DNA of 45,526 nt from an uncultured beta proteobacterium (GTDB lineage Bacteria > Pseudomonadota > Gammaproteobacteria > Burkholderiales > SG8-39): assembly GCA_902826155.1 (NCBI GenBank), contig CADEDU010000049.1, positions 1 to 45,526 of the forward strand, read 5' to 3'. A model generated the notes under the pieces. That model ran no database searches and was not told where the DNA came from. It was given only the letters and a program-made list of their open reading frames with translations. The translations under genes were made by a program, and so were the position numbers. This document shows positions 8,081-16,864 of the stretch, piece after piece (the stretch's first letter is position 1; each line of letters starts with the position of its first letter).

Positions 8081-8119
8081 ACGGGGTGACGATGATGACG
8101 CGGGGCAAGCTGGTACCCG

Positions 8120-9082
8120 TCACTCCGGTTGAATGCCGGCGTCCTTGACGACTTTCGCGGCGCGGGCGATTTCCGTTCGCAGTAGGACCGCAAGTTCGTT
8201 CGACCCGCCGATCATCGGATCGAACCCCGCGGCCTGGATCTTCGCGACCGTTTCGGGCTCCTTTTGGACGATGGCCAATTCGCCACCGAACCGATCGATC
8301 GCGGCTTTTGGCGTTCCGGTCGGAGCGAACACACCGACCCAGGCCGAGTACTCGAAGCCGGGCAGGCCGCTCTCGGCGACAGTGGGCAGATGCGGAGCGC
8401 CCGCCACGCGCGCTGGACTGGTCACGCCGAGTGCACGGAGTTTGCCACTGTTGATCGCGCCGATCGACGTGCCGACTGGCTCGCAGATCAACTGCACCTG
8501 GCCGCTCATGAGGTCGGCCAGCGCCTGCGGCGTGCTCTTGTAGTTCACCATCGCCAGGTTCACTCCGGCCATGGTCTTGAACATCTCGGTGCAGATCTTG
8601 GAGCCGCTGGTTGCGGTGCCATAGAACAGCTTGCCGGGTTGGGCGCGCGCGAGCGCGATGAATTCCTGCAGATTCTGCGCCGGTACGCTGGGATGGATGA
8701 CGAGGACGTTGAAAGCGTTCTTCACGAACATTGCGACCGGCGCGAAATCGTTCACCGGGTGGAACGGCAGCTTGCTGCGTAGCGAGAAGTTGGCTGCGAG
8801 CGTCGTGCTCGACCCGAGAACGAGTGTGTAGCCGTCGGGCGAAGACTTCGCGGCTGCCTCCATGCCGATCACACCCTCGGCACCGGGTCGGTTCTCCACG
8901 ACGACCTGCTGACCGAGGCGTTCGGCCAGCCTGCCCGCAGTCACGCGCGCGACGATGTCGCTCGCGCCGCCTGCACCGAGCGGCACGATCAGGCGCACCG
9001 GTTTGGAAGGCCAGGATTGTGCAAAGACCGGCGCCGCGACCAGCATCGCGGTGCAGGCGTAAAGCATCCGGCGCAATGACAT
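8120..9082 (-). CDS. Bug-family TTT periplasmic receptor (4)
   Basis: A 320-residue receptor. The signal peptide is residues 1-21 (LRRMLYACTAMLVAAPVFAQ). Bug motifs follow: WPSKPVRLIVPLGAGGASDI, NRPGAEGVIG and MVNYKSTPQA; the last differs from the usual HVPYKG at the ligand lobe. Start 9082 is preferred over 9094 because GAGG lies six bases before it. It is transcribed away from the racemase-like gene with 82 bases between them, which suggests a shared regulatory region and a related substrate. The 3' end faces the IS3 scar, which lies about 40 bases away. No permease partner is adjacent. Ligand unknown. Confidence 0.9.
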   Translation of the reverse strand: MSLRRMLYACTAMLVAAPVFAQSWPSKPVRLIVPLGAGGASDIVARVTAGRLAERLGQQVVVENRPGAEGVIGMEAAAKSSPDGYTLVLGSSTTLAANFSLRSKLPFHPVNDFAPVAMFVKNAFNVLVIHPSVPAQNLQEFIALARAQPGKLFYGTATSGSKICTEMFKTMAGVNLAMVNYKSTPQALADLMSGQVQLICEPVGTSIGAINSGKLRALGVTSPARVAGAPHLPTVAESGLPGFEYSAWVGVFAPTGTPKAAIDRFGGELAIVQKEPETVAKIQAAGFDPMIGGSNELAVLLRTEIARAAKVVKDAGIQPE

Positions 9083-9164
9083 GCGGCACCTCATGAGTCA
9101 GTGTGCGGCAAGCATACCGTGGCGCACGTAGACTGATTTCCCGCTCAATCGTGAACCGCCCCCC

Positions 9165-9827
9165 ATGACCGATCCGAAGATTTATCTGGTCCACGCCCAC
9201 CGGGTCTCGATGGATCCGACCGTCGCCGCCTTCGCTGCGCAATGGCCGCAAGCGCGAATAGCCAATCTGCTCGAGGATTCCCTTTTCACCGATTTCGGAC
9301 GCGACGGCCGTCTGACCGAAGCGATGGTCGAGCGTTTTCGGTCGATCGGGCGCTACTGCGTGCAGTCTGGTGCTGACGCGATCCTCTTCACGTGCTCGGC
9401 ATTCGGTCCGGCGATCGAAGCAGTGAAGCACGACCAACGAATCCCGATCCTCAAACCCAATGAAGCGCTCTACGACGAGATCGCTGACATCAACGCCCAC
9501 GGCGGGCGCGTGCTCCTCCTCGCCACCTTCCCGCCGACGATTCTTTCGATGATGGCCGAGATCAGAGCGCACTCGGCCGCCCGCGGCGTTGTACCCGTGG
9601 TGGAGCCGCGCCTGGTGGAAGGGGCACTCGATGCTTTGCAGGCAGGAGACGCCGCAGCGCATCATCGACAGATCGCCCAAGCGTCCGAGGCGGCGGACGG
9701 TTTCGCGGCGGTGGCCTGGGGGCAGATCTCGATGGCGCCGGCGCGCGCCTCCTTGACATCGAGCGGAACAGTTCCGGTGCTTACCACCCCCGATGGATCG
9801 ATCCGCAAACTGCGCGCCCTCCTGTAG
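9165..9827 (+). CDS. Asp/Glu racemase-superfamily protein, single-Cys type
   Basis: A 220-residue protein of the aspartate/glutamate racemase, hydantoin racemase, maleate isomerase and arylmalonate decarboxylase superfamily. The first catalytic-Cys loop is present (FTCSAFGP, Cys77). The second loop, where racemases have another Cys, reads AWGQISMAPA with no Cys. A one-base racemase is therefore unlikely by the classical two-Cys mechanism; a lyase, decarboxylase or isomerase-like role is possible. Arylmalonate decarboxylase also has a single Cys but in the other loop. No signal peptide, so cytoplasmic. It diverges from Bug receptor 4, which may supply its substrate, and lies upstream of the TRAP operon after a 188-base gap. 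Confidence 0.8.
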   Translation: MTDPKIYLVHAHRVSMDPTVAAFAAQWPQARIANLLEDSLFTDFGRDGRLTEAMVERFRSIGRYCVQSGADAILFTCSAFGPAIEAVKHDQRIPILKPNEALYDEIADINAHGGRVLLLATFPPTILSMMAEIRAHSAARGVVPVVEPRLVEGALDALQAGDAAAHHRQIAQASEAADGFAAVAWGQISMAPARASLTSSGTVPVLTTPDGSIRKLRALL

Positions 9828-10015
9828 AGCAGTGGCCCCAGGATTTCGGACCCCGGGCGACACTTACTCCAGTTATAAGTCGCACTGGAAGCTCCGGGGC
9901 AGGCCAGATCGTTCACGCTCCGCCGGCTTGACGCTTTGTCGCTTGCGGCAGTACAACGCGTCGAGCCCGGACGCACCGTGCGACCGGCGCCGTCACGCAA
10001 AAGGGGAGACGCGCG

Positions 10016-11167
10016 ATGAGCATTGCAGGGCATGCCTGGTTGGCCGGGGTCGCACTCGCTGTCGCCATGCCGGTTGCGGCGCAGGAGAAAACGCTCGCGC
10101 AGAAGTACCTCGACGGCGAAGCGAAGCTCAGCACGCCGTTCAGCTACACCGGCGCGCCGATCACGATCCGGTACTCCACATTTCTCGGCAAAGCCGGAAC
10201 CGCCCCCGCCCTGCTCGAGAAGCTCATCGATCGCCTGCGACAGGACACCGGCGGCAAGATCCTGCTGCAGCCGTTCTGGTCGAACTCGCTCGCCGACGCG
10301 CAAACCGGCGCGTTCGAAGCGGTGGCCTCCGGGCTCACCGACATGAGCACCTGCTACACCCAGCTCAATCCCGGCGGGTTCGATCTGCACTTCGGCGTGC
10401 AGCTGCCGACGCTCTTCACCGAGTCTTCGGTGGGAACCTTGGTGTTCAACGAAATCTACGTGCGCTACCTGAAGGACACCTACGAGAAGCGCGGCGTCAT
10501 GCTTGGTCGCCTGGGTCTTACGCCGCCGCAGCAACTGCTCTCGAAGGATCCGCTCAAGACATTCGATGATTTCAAGGGCAAGCGCGCCTGGTCGGTAGGC
10601 AAGGTGGCCAACGCAGCCGTCGGCTCGCTCGGCCTTGCGCCGACCTCGCTCAAGATCTCCGAGCTCTATCCGGGATTTCAATCGGGGGTGATCGCCGTGG
10701 CGCCGATGCACGATGCCGGCGCGCCGCTTTTCCGCCTGACCGATATCGCCAAATTCCGCACCGTGGTCAATCTGTGGACCAACCCGAACGAGCACTGCAT
10801 CAATCGCGCGTACTGGGGCAAGCTGCCCGACGATGTGAAGCGCTATCTCTACCATTGGTTCCAGGTATGGACGCAGGTGGAGTCGCAGCTCTACTTCGAC
10901 GACGAAGCGCTGCGGGCACGCGCGTTCATGCAGTCGAAGGGCATCCAGTCGATCGAGCTATCCGAGGCGGACAAAGCAAAAGTCAACGCCGCATACCGCA
11001 AGGTGATCGAGGACTGGATCAAGGAGCAGGAATCGGCCAAGCGGCCGGGCCGCAAGATGTTCGACGACATGCGCGCGCTGAAGGCGAAGTACGAGGCGAT
11101 GTCCCGCGAAGATCGCATGAAGGTGGTGTTGGAAGCGCCGATCAAAGGTCTCATCGCTGGCATGTAG
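10016..11167 (+). CDS. TRAP transporter solute-binding protein (DctP type)
   Basis: A 383-residue periplasmic receptor. The signal peptide is residues 1-23 (AWLAGVALAVAMPVAAQ). A DctP/TAXI-like fold with features of the DctP family follows: strand ITIRYSTFLG, LQPFWSNSLAD, a FDDFKGKRAW segment and NLWTNPNEHCINRAYWGKLP. It is somewhat longer than the usual 320-340 residues, with an extra N-terminal stretch after the signal (EKTLAQKYLDGEAKL) and a charged helical C-terminus. The start follows AGGGGAGA. It is the first gene of a complete TRAP operon; dctQ starts 104 bases later. Substrates of this family are usually organic acids; the exact one is not predictable here. Confidence 0.88.
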   Translation: MSIAGHAWLAGVALAVAMPVAAQEKTLAQKYLDGEAKLSTPFSYTGAPITIRYSTFLGKAGTAPALLEKLIDRLRQDTGGKILLQPFWSNSLADAQTGAFEAVASGLTDMSTCYTQLNPGGFDLHFGVQLPTLFTESSVGTLVFNEIYVRYLKDTYEKRGVMLGRLGLTPPQQLLSKDPLKTFDDFKGKRAWSVGKVANAAVGSLGLAPTSLKISELYPGFQSGVIAVAPMHDAGAPLFRLTDIAKFRTVVNLWTNPNEHCINRAYWGKLPDDVKRYLYHWFQVWTQVESQLYFDDEALRARAFMQSKGIQSIELSEADKAKVNAAYRKVIEDWIKEQESAKRPGRKMFDDMRALKAKYEAMSREDRMKVVLEAPIKGLIAGM

Positions 11168-11271
11168 CGTTCGACCTGCCCGACGCACCCGCGCTGCGAG
11201 CGCCGACGAGGCACTCGCCGAACGAATGAAGCGTGCACGTCAGGGCGGGGCACCGCCAAAGGGGGAAAGCC

Positions 11272-11763
11272 ATGCTTGAGCGCATCGCGGATCGGCTGTT
11301 TTGGTACGGCTCGATCGTGCTGCTCTGCGCGATGATCGGCCTCATCTGCCTCGACACCGCGCTCCGATCACTCTTCAGCCAGGGATTCATCTGGGGGCTC
11401 GATGCGGTCGGCCTGCTGCTGCTTTGCTTCTTCTTCGCGTTGCTGCCGCACTCCGCACGCGCCGACGTGCATGTACGCATGGACGTGTTCTACGGTCGAT
11501 TCGGGCCGCCGTTGCGCGCCTGGGTCGATCGCATCGCGCTGCTTGGGGCGTTCGTGTTCGCCGCGCTGATCGGCTGGCGCGCGCTGGTTGGTGTGCCCTA
11601 CATGATCGAAACCAGCGTCGGCTCCTCCACCGTCTCGATCCCGCATTGGCCGTTCTCGATCCTGATCGGGCTCTGCTGCGTGCTGTTCTGCGTGCTGACC
11701 GCGATCAGCTTCGTTCGCCAAGTCCGTCGCCCACCTGCCGACGAGCCGCTCGCTGATGGATAA
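11272..11763 (+). CDS. TRAP transporter small permease (DctQ type)
   Basis: A 163-residue inner-membrane protein with four hydrophobic segments, near residues 8-32, 43-62, 80-102 and 122-146, the DctQ topology. It pairs with DctM to drive sodium- or proton-coupled uptake. ATG 11272 was chosen because AAGGGGGAAAG precedes it; the frame continues upstream to GTG 11233, which adds a charged non-membrane leader and is unlikely. Its last eight bases overlap the dctM start, so the two are translationally coupled. Confidence 0.92.
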   Translation: MLERIADRLFWYGSIVLLCAMIGLICLDTALRSLFSQGFIWGLDAVGLLLLCFFFALLPHSARADVHVRMDVFYGRFGPPLRAWVDRIALLGAFVFAALIGWRALVGVPYMIETSVGSSTVSIPHWPFSILIGLCCVLFCVLTAISFVRQVRRPPADEPLADG

Positions 11764-13057
11764 CGCCACCGTCGGCTATCTCGCCTTCGCGGCGCTGATC
11801 GCATTCATTTGCCTCGGCGTGCCGATCGCCTGGGGCATCACGCTGGTTGCGGCAGCGGGCATGGTGTATCTGAGCGGCCTGGAGCAGGCGAGCGTTCAGT
11901 TCTTCACGACCGCATTCAATTCGGGCAGCGAGTTTCTGTTCGCGTCGATTCCGCTCTTCATCCTGATGGGGCAGATCGTCAGCCAGGCGCGCATTGGCGA
12001 AGACCTCTACGACTGCTTTCACAAATGGTTCGGCCGTCTGCCGGGAGGGCTTGCAGTGACCTCGGTGATGTCGTGTGCCGCGTTCGGCGCGGTGACGGGC
12101 GTGAGTTCGGCCGCGGTCGGAACCATGGCGCGCATGGTCATGCCGGAGATGAAGCGCTATCGCTACGACATGCGCTTGGCGACTGGCAGCCTGGCCACGG
12201 CAGCGACGATTGCCATCATGATTCCGCCGAGCCTGCTGATGGTGCTCTACGGCCTGTGGACCGAGACCTCGATCGGCAAGCTCTTCATCGGCGGGATCGT
12301 ACCCGGCATCCTGATGGCGTTCACGTTTTCCGCCTACATCATGATTCGTTGCGCGATGAATCCGGCGCTCGGACCGGTGGGCGATCGCTATCCGCTGAAC
12401 GAGCGGATCGCTTCACTGGTGAAGCTGCTGCCGATCATCGTGATATTCGTGATCGTCATCGGCGGCATGTACTCGGGCGTGTTCACGCCTGGCGAGGCGG
12501 CAGGAGCAGGCGCGGGGGGCGTGCTGGTGGTCGCGCTGGCGATGCGGCGCCTGACCTGGGCAGGATTCGTGGAAGCGGTGATCGACACCGCCAAGCTGTC
12601 GATCATGATCTTTGCGATCCTGGTCTCGGCGAGCGTGCTGTCGCGCTTCTTCGTCGCCACGCAAGTGACCACCAGCGTCATCGAGGCGATCGGCGATTCC
12701 GGCCTCAATCGCTACGTCGTATTCGGCATGATCGTCGTGATGTATCTCATCCTCGGCTGTGTGCTCGACGCCTTCGGGATGATTCTCCTTACCTTGCCCT
12801 TCGTGTTCCCGATCGTGGTGAAGCTCGGCTTCGATCCGGTGTGGTTCGGCATCATGCTCACGCTGCTCACCGAGATCGCACTCGTGACTCCACCGGTCGG
12901 CATCAACGTGTACGTGCTCTCGAAGATCGTACCCGATGTGCCGATGGGCACCATCTTCGCGGGGGTCATGCCGTTCGTGCTGCTCGCGATCCTGTTGGTG
13001 ATCCTGATGACTGCGTTTCCCGGCATCGCCCTTTGGCTTCCGGACCGCATGGGCTAG
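11756..13057 (+). CDS. TRAP transporter large permease (DctM type)
   Basis: A 433-residue polytopic inner-membrane protein of the usual DctM length with roughly 12 hydrophobic segments. Recognisable family features are the N-terminal FICLGVPIAWGITL, SIPLFILMGQIV near residues 62-73, the FGAVTGVSSAAVGTMARM loop, and near the C-terminus a LTEIALVTPPVGINVYVL motif. It forms the translocation channel with DctQ and receives substrate from the DctP protein two genes upstream. The operon appears complete and intact. The gene ends 24 bases before the remnant of a CoA transferase, which suggests that the operon once continued into a CoA-activation step. Confidence 0.95.
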   Translation: MDNATVGYLAFAALIAFICLGVPIAWGITLVAAAGMVYLSGLEQASVQFFTTAFNSGSEFLFASIPLFILMGQIVSQARIGEDLYDCFHKWFGRLPGGLAVTSVMSCAAFGAVTGVSSAAVGTMARMVMPEMKRYRYDMRLATGSLATAATIAIMIPPSLLMVLYGLWTETSIGKLFIGGIVPGILMAFTFSAYIMIRCAMNPALGPVGDRYPLNERIASLVKLLPIIVIFVIVIGGMYSGVFTPGEAAGAGAGGVLVVALAMRRLTWAGFVEAVIDTAKLSIMIFAILVSASVLSRFFVATQVTTSVIEAIGDSGLNRYVVFGMIVVMYLILGCVLDAFGMILLTLPFVFPIVVKLGFDPVWFGIMLTLLTEIALVTPPVGINVYVLSKIVPDVPMGTIFAGVMPFVLLAILLVILMTAFPGIALWLPDRMG

Positions 13058-13080
13058 CCCGGCTCACGGCCATCCGTCGT

Positions 13081-13198
13081 CCGGTCCGGTTCGATGGGCG
13101 ACCCGACGACCAGTCGGCGGTGCCCCCCGATGTCGGGCCAATACACGAACGGAGTGCTCGCCGAGCTTGGTTTCGGCCACGCCGATGAACGACAATAA
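13081..13198 (+). pseudogene. CaiB/BaiF CoA-transferase C-terminal remnant
   Basis: Between dctM and the SDR gene, two overlapping frames together spell the C-terminal tail of a family III CoA transferase. PVRFDGRPDDQSAVPP is read in one frame and MSGQYTNGVLAELGFGHAD in the next, ending at TAA 13196-13198. Intact enzymes end with PVRF...PPxLGQHTDEVLxELG, so the match is in the right order and at the right end. The switch is at the C6 run 13123-13128; removing one C restores one frame. Only about 38 codons survive of a roughly 400-codon gene, so the body was deleted. The identification is from motif memory and should be tested by translated search. Confidence 0.6.
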
Positions 13199-13223
13199 GC
13201 GGCCGCCAACTAAGGGTCACGAG

Positions 13224-14009
13224 ATGAAACTGAACCTGGAGGGCAAGAGCGTCCTCATCACCGGCGCGTCCAAGGGGATTGGTCTTGCAGCGGCGCGGGC
13301 ATTCGCTGTCGAAGGATGTTCACGGCATCTCGCTGCGCGTTCAGTGGAACTGCTAGACGTCGCCAAGAAATCGATCGCCGCGGAGTTCGCGGTGCCGGTG
13401 CAGGTCCATACCATGGACCTCTCGAACGACGCGCAAATGTGCGCGCTTGCCGCGAAAACGGGCACGGTCGACATCCTGATCAACAACGCGGGCGACATTC
13501 CCGGCGGCCCGATGGATGCGGTCACCGATGCTGTGCTGCGGACCGGCTTCGACATCAAAGTGTTCGGCTGCATCTCGCTCACGCGCGCGCTCTAGGAGGG
13601 CATGTGCAAGCGCGGGAGCGGATTGATCATCAACGACATCGGCAACTCCGGCGAGAGCTTCGATTCGCGCTACATCATGGGCTCGACCGGCAACGCCGCG
13701 CTGATGGCATTCACGAAAGCGCTCGGTAGCGTGAGCCTCGACAAGGGTGTGCGCGTGGTCGGCGTGAACCCGGGGCTTACGGCAACCGACCGGATGGTCA
13801 GGATGATGAAGCGCCGCGCGCTCGACATGTGGGGCGACGAGAGCCGCTGGCAGGAACTCTTCAAGCAGTACCCGGGCGGCAGGCCCGCGACTGCCGAGGA
13901 GGTCGCGGACCTGATGGTGTTCCTTGCCTCGTCACGCGCGGGCTACATTACCGGAACGATCGTCACGATCGACGGTGGCGTCGCGGCCCGCGGTTCCATC
14001 ATCAAGTAA
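13224..14009 (+). pseudogene. SDR oxidoreductase interrupted by an in-frame TAG
   Basis: A single continuous frame encodes a short-chain dehydrogenase/reductase of 261 codons, but codon 124 (13593-13595) is TAG. Before it: the TGASKGIG cofactor loop (residues 12-19), a DLS and an INNAG motif. After it: GSGLIINDIGNSGE, the active-site YIMGSTGNAALMAFTKAL and NPGLTATDR. Members of this subfamily, as I recall them, have Tyr at the stop position (TRALY...), so a TAC/TAT to TAG change is the simplest cause. The Lys of the classical YxxxK is replaced (Tyr then Ser at +4), which seems common in this branch. The start at 13224 follows AAGGG. Without suppression the product would be a truncated Rossmann half. 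It lies 25 bases after the CoA-transferase scar. Confidence 0.8.
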
Positions 14010-14053
14010 AGGATCTGACGCGGCTTCTCTATTGATCATTCAAAGGACGCCTC

Positions 14054-14935
14054 ATGCCCTACGCTAACGCCCACGATGGCATCCGCCTCTGGTACGAGGA
14101 GGCCGGCTCCGGCACCCCGATCGTATTCGTCCACGAGTTCGGCGGCGATCATCGCAGCTGGGAGCTGCAGATGCGCCGCTTCTCGCGCAATCATCGATGC
14201 GTCACATACGGAGCGCGCGGCTATCCGCCTTCCGACGTGCCGGAACGCCTTGAGTCGTATTCGCAGGCGATCGCGGCCAACGACATCGTTTCGGTGATGG
14301 ACGCGTGCGGCATCACGAAGGCACACGTGGTCGGCCTTTCGATGGGCGGCTTCGCGACGCTTCACCTTGGCCTCATGGCACCGGAGCGCGCCCTGTCGCT
14401 GGTCGTGGCGGGGGCGGGCTACGGCGCGGAGAAGCAATACGAGGACTACTTCCGCAACGTATCGCTCGAGGTCGCGAAGAACTTCGAGACCGAGGGGGCG
14501 CAAGCGTTCGCCAAGACCTATTCGCTGGGCGCGAGCCGCGTGCAGTTCCAGAACAAGGATCCGCGCGGCTGGCAAGAGTTCGCGACGACGCTCGGGCAGC
14601 ATTCGTCCAAAGGGTCGGCGCTCACCATGCGCGGCGTACAGGCGCGGCGTCCGTCAATCTACGACCTCGAAGATCGCCTCAAGGTCATGCGCGTGCCTAC
14701 GCTCGTCATGGTGGGCGACGAGGACGACCACTGCTTGCAGCCCGGCATCTTTCTCAAGAAGACGCTGCCGGCCGTCGGACTCGCTGTGATCCCGAAGTGC
14801 GGCCACACGATCAATCTGGAGGAGCCGGAGCTCTTCAACCAGTTGGTGGGCGAATTCATTGATATGGTCGAGGCGGGCGCGTGGAAGGAGCGCGACCCGC
14901 GCGCGAAGCCCTCGGAGATCATGAAGACCGGCTGA
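14054..14935 (+). CDS. Alpha/beta-hydrolase
   Basis: A 293-residue alpha/beta-hydrolase-fold enzyme. The oxyanion loop is VHEFGG (26-31), the nucleophile elbow GLSMGG with Ser96, the acid is in the loop GDEDDHC (222-227), and the base is His251 in CGHTINLEEP. Residues 260-293 form a charged tail. No signal peptide. This group includes ester and C-C bond hydrolases and N-formylmaleamate deformylase; sequence alone does not decide. The start follows AAAGGA. It is last in the + strand series after the TRAP operon, CoA-transferase remnant and broken SDR, so it probably belonged to the same pathway, and its own frame is intact. It faces the deacetylase-like gene across a strong hairpin. Confidence 0.87.
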   Translation: MPYANAHDGIRLWYEEAGSGTPIVFVHEFGGDHRSWELQMRRFSRNHRCVTYGARGYPPSDVPERLESYSQAIAANDIVSVMDACGITKAHVVGLSMGGFATLHLGLMAPERALSLVVAGAGYGAEKQYEDYFRNVSLEVAKNFETEGAQAFAKTYSLGASRVQFQNKDPRGWQEFATTLGQHSSKGSALTMRGVQARRPSIYDLEDRLKVMRVPTLVMVGDEDDHCLQPGIFLKKTLPAVGLAVIPKCGHTINLEEPELFNQLVGEFIDMVEAGAWKERDPRAKPSEIMKTG

Positions 14936-15001
14936 CACCCAAGAATGCGCGTCTTTCGGTGCCTGATTGACGGCGGAGTGATGCCCGTCGAGGAGGCACT
15001 C

Positions 15002-15023
15002 CCGGAAGGTCCGCACCTTCCGG
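15002..15023. terminator. Hairpin between convergent genes
   Basis: CCGGAAGGT and ACCTTCCGG form a perfect nine-base inverted repeat around a four-base loop (CCGC). It lies between the ends of the alpha/beta-hydrolase gene (+) and the deacetylase-like gene (-). The symmetry suits a bidirectional transcription barrier. No T-run follows on either strand, so intrinsic termination is uncertain. Confidence 0.5.
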
Positions 15024-15043
15024 CATGGATTCACGATGGCCCG

Positions 15044-15937
15044 TCAGATCTTCATCTCATCCGGCGGCGGCTCGACCGATGCGTACCAGTCGGCCACGCC
15101 GGAGCCGTTCATGAAGACCGTATCGCTGCGCGCCTGCAGCGTATCGAGGATCTTGTTGAACCAGCTCATGCGATGCGGCACGCCGACCAGATGCGGGTGC
15201 AAGGGCAGCACCATGACACGGCAGTTGCGTTCGAGTTCGCTCTGAAACGTCTCGAGGGTCCAGAGCACCCGGTCATATTGCGCGTTGGAGTGGAAGGCCC
15301 ATCCCGCCCAGATGGGCCCGTCGTTCAGATCGAGCGAATAGGGTGCCGCGATGAGCGGGCCATGCTTGGTGCGCATCCAGGTAGGCAGATCGTCCACGAC
15401 CCAATCGCACACGTAGTTGAGGCCGCGTGACTTGAGGACATCGGGCGTGTTCATGGTCTCGCTCAAGCCCGCTCCCAGCCAGCCGCGCACCGGTGTGCCG
15501 GTAAAGCGCTTGATGCGCTCCAGGCATTTGTCGATCGTGGCGACTTCATCGGGCTCGCTCTGCAGCGCCTTCTGCGTCCAGCCGTGCCCCATGAATTCCC
15601 AGCCGGCCTCGAGCATTGCTTCGGCGGCTCGCGGATAGACGTCGATCACCGTTGCATTGAGCGTCGTTGACGCCGGCAGGCCGCGGCGCTTGAGCGCATC
15701 GAGGATGCGCGGCAGGCCGGTGCGCATGCCGTACTCGACCCACGAAAAATTCAGCACGTCGGGAATCTTGTCGCTGCCGTGCGGACCGGGGATGAGCTTG
15801 CGCGGCATGGGTTGGTCGAACGGCCAGTACTCGACGTTCACCACGATATGGACGATCAGCGGTTTGCCTGGCACGGGCGGTGCCAGCCGCTTGCGATCGG
15901 AGGCCATTTGATAGGGAATGCGCGGATTCGACGACAC
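15044..15937 (-). CDS. Polysaccharide-deacetylase-fold protein, PuuE-like
   Basis: A 297-residue NodB-fold hydrolase. The canonical metal motifs are altered: the first TFDD is VNVEYW near residues 33-38, and the HxxxH motif is GHGWTQ, keeping only the first His. A late LHPHLVGVPHR motif is present. These features recall the cofactor-independent allantoinase PuuE group and related amidohydrolases, not chitin or peptidoglycan deacetylases. Start GTG 15937 was chosen because GGAGGA lies four to five bases upstream; the longer TTG frame has none. No signal peptide. It is last in the eight-gene minus-strand run, 132 bases after the permease. The inferred role is amide or ring hydrolysis of an imported nitrogen compound. 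Confidence 0.75.
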   Translation of the reverse strand: MSSNPRIPYQMASDRKRLAPPVPGKPLIVHIVVNVEYWPFDQPMPRKLIPGPHGSDKIPDVLNFSWVEYGMRTGLPRILDALKRRGLPASTTLNATVIDVYPRAAEAMLEAGWEFMGHGWTQKALQSEPDEVATIDKCLERIKRFTGTPVRGWLGAGLSETMNTPDVLKSRGLNYVCDWVVDDLPTWMRTKHGPLIAAPYSLDLNDGPIWAGWAFHSNAQYDRVLWTLETFQSELERNCRVMVLPLHPHLVGVPHRMSWFNKILDTLQARSDTVFMNGSGVADWYASVEPPPDEMKI

Positions 15938-16069
15938 GGGTTCCTCCGGATGAGAACGAAAACGCAAGGTGTTTATAGTGCAATCGGACGGTTGCTGGAT
16001 ACGCCAACGGCGGGTGCGGCAATTCGTCGGCGGCGTGCAAATGGCAAAGCGCGATTGCGCTCCGACGCG

Positions 16070-16864
16070 TTATCCGACCACGGTCGGCCTGCTCACGATC
16101 ACCGACTCGTGCCACGGAATGATGAAGCGTTTGAGCCCGCCCACCAGCAGATACAGGGCAAAGCCGATCAGGGTAAGCAGGAAGATGACGGCGAACATCG
16201 CGCCGACTTTGTAGTCGTTGAGGGCGGCCACTGCGAGGTGCCCCAAGCCGGAGCTGCCGCCCAGATACTCGCCTACGACGGCGCCGATGATGGCGAGCAC
16301 GATGCCCACTTCCATACCGGCAAGGATCGCTGGCAGCGCACTAGGTAACTCGAGCGAGCAAAAGCGTTCCCATTTGGTTGCGTTCAGCACGGTCATGACG
16401 TCCTTGTGCCCGAGGTCGACTGATTTCACGCCGAGCACCGTATTGGTGAGGATCGGAAAGAACGCGAGCACCGCTGCGACCACGATCTTGGCTTCCGGAC
16501 CGAAGCCGAACCAGAGAATGAAAAGCGGCACCAGCGCGACTTTGGGCACCACCTGTGTGGCGACGATGAATGGATTGAGCGCCTGTTCGAGCCATGGCGT
16601 CTTGCCGAGCAGTGCGCCAAGGCCCACTCCGACGATCGTTGCGATCGCGAATCCGGCTAGCGTCTCGTAGAGGGTGATCCAGGTGTGGTACAGCGTATTG
16701 CGCGCCTGGATCAGCTCGATGAAGCTCTCCGCCACGGCGAGCGGCGGTGGAACGATGAACTTCGACACGTTGAACCAGGTCACGTAGAAGTGCCACAGCA
16801 GCACGAAGCCGACCAGAATCGCAGGCGTCGTGATCCAGGTGACGGGAATTCGCTTGTGCATCAT
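16070..16864 (-). CDS. NitT/TauT-type ABC permease
   Basis: A 264-residue inner-membrane protein with about six hydrophobic segments. The EAA-type coupling loop is present (LNATKWERFCSLELPSALP), followed by GMEVGIVLAIIGAVVGEYLG, typical of the nitrate/sulfonate/taurine permease family. Its start codon overlaps the ATPase stop in an ATGATG/TGA arrangement, so the two are translationally coupled; ATG 16861 is an alternative start. With the ATPase and the Tat-exported binding protein it makes a complete importer. Substrates of the family include sulfonates, pyrimidine precursors and aromatic acids. The adjoining hydrolases suggest an amide or ester. Confidence 0.92.
   Translation of the reverse strand: MMHKRIPVTWITTPAILVGFVLLWHFYVTWFNVSKFIVPPPLAVAESFIELIQARNTLYHTWITLYETLAGFAIATIVGVGLGALLGKTPWLEQALNPFIVATQVVPKVALVPLFILWFGFGPEAKIVVAAVLAFFPILTNTVLGVKSVDLGHKDVMTVLNATKWERFCSLELPSALPAILAGMEVGIVLAIIGAVVGEYLGGSSGLGHLAVAALNDYKVGAMFAVIFLLTLIGFALYLLVGGLKRFIIPWHESVIVSRPTVVG

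Noticed and set aside
7842..9863. Minus-strand open frame of 673 codons
   Set aside because: It runs out of frame through the Bug receptor 4 gene and antisense to the racemase-like gene; the composition is Arg/Gly/Ala-rich and no domain is visible. It is a by-product of high GC.
9869..9888. CCAGT-N10-ACTGG inverted repeat upstream of the TRAP operon
   Set aside because: Five-base arms with a long spacer are expected by chance at this length; no second copy or nearby regulator supports it.
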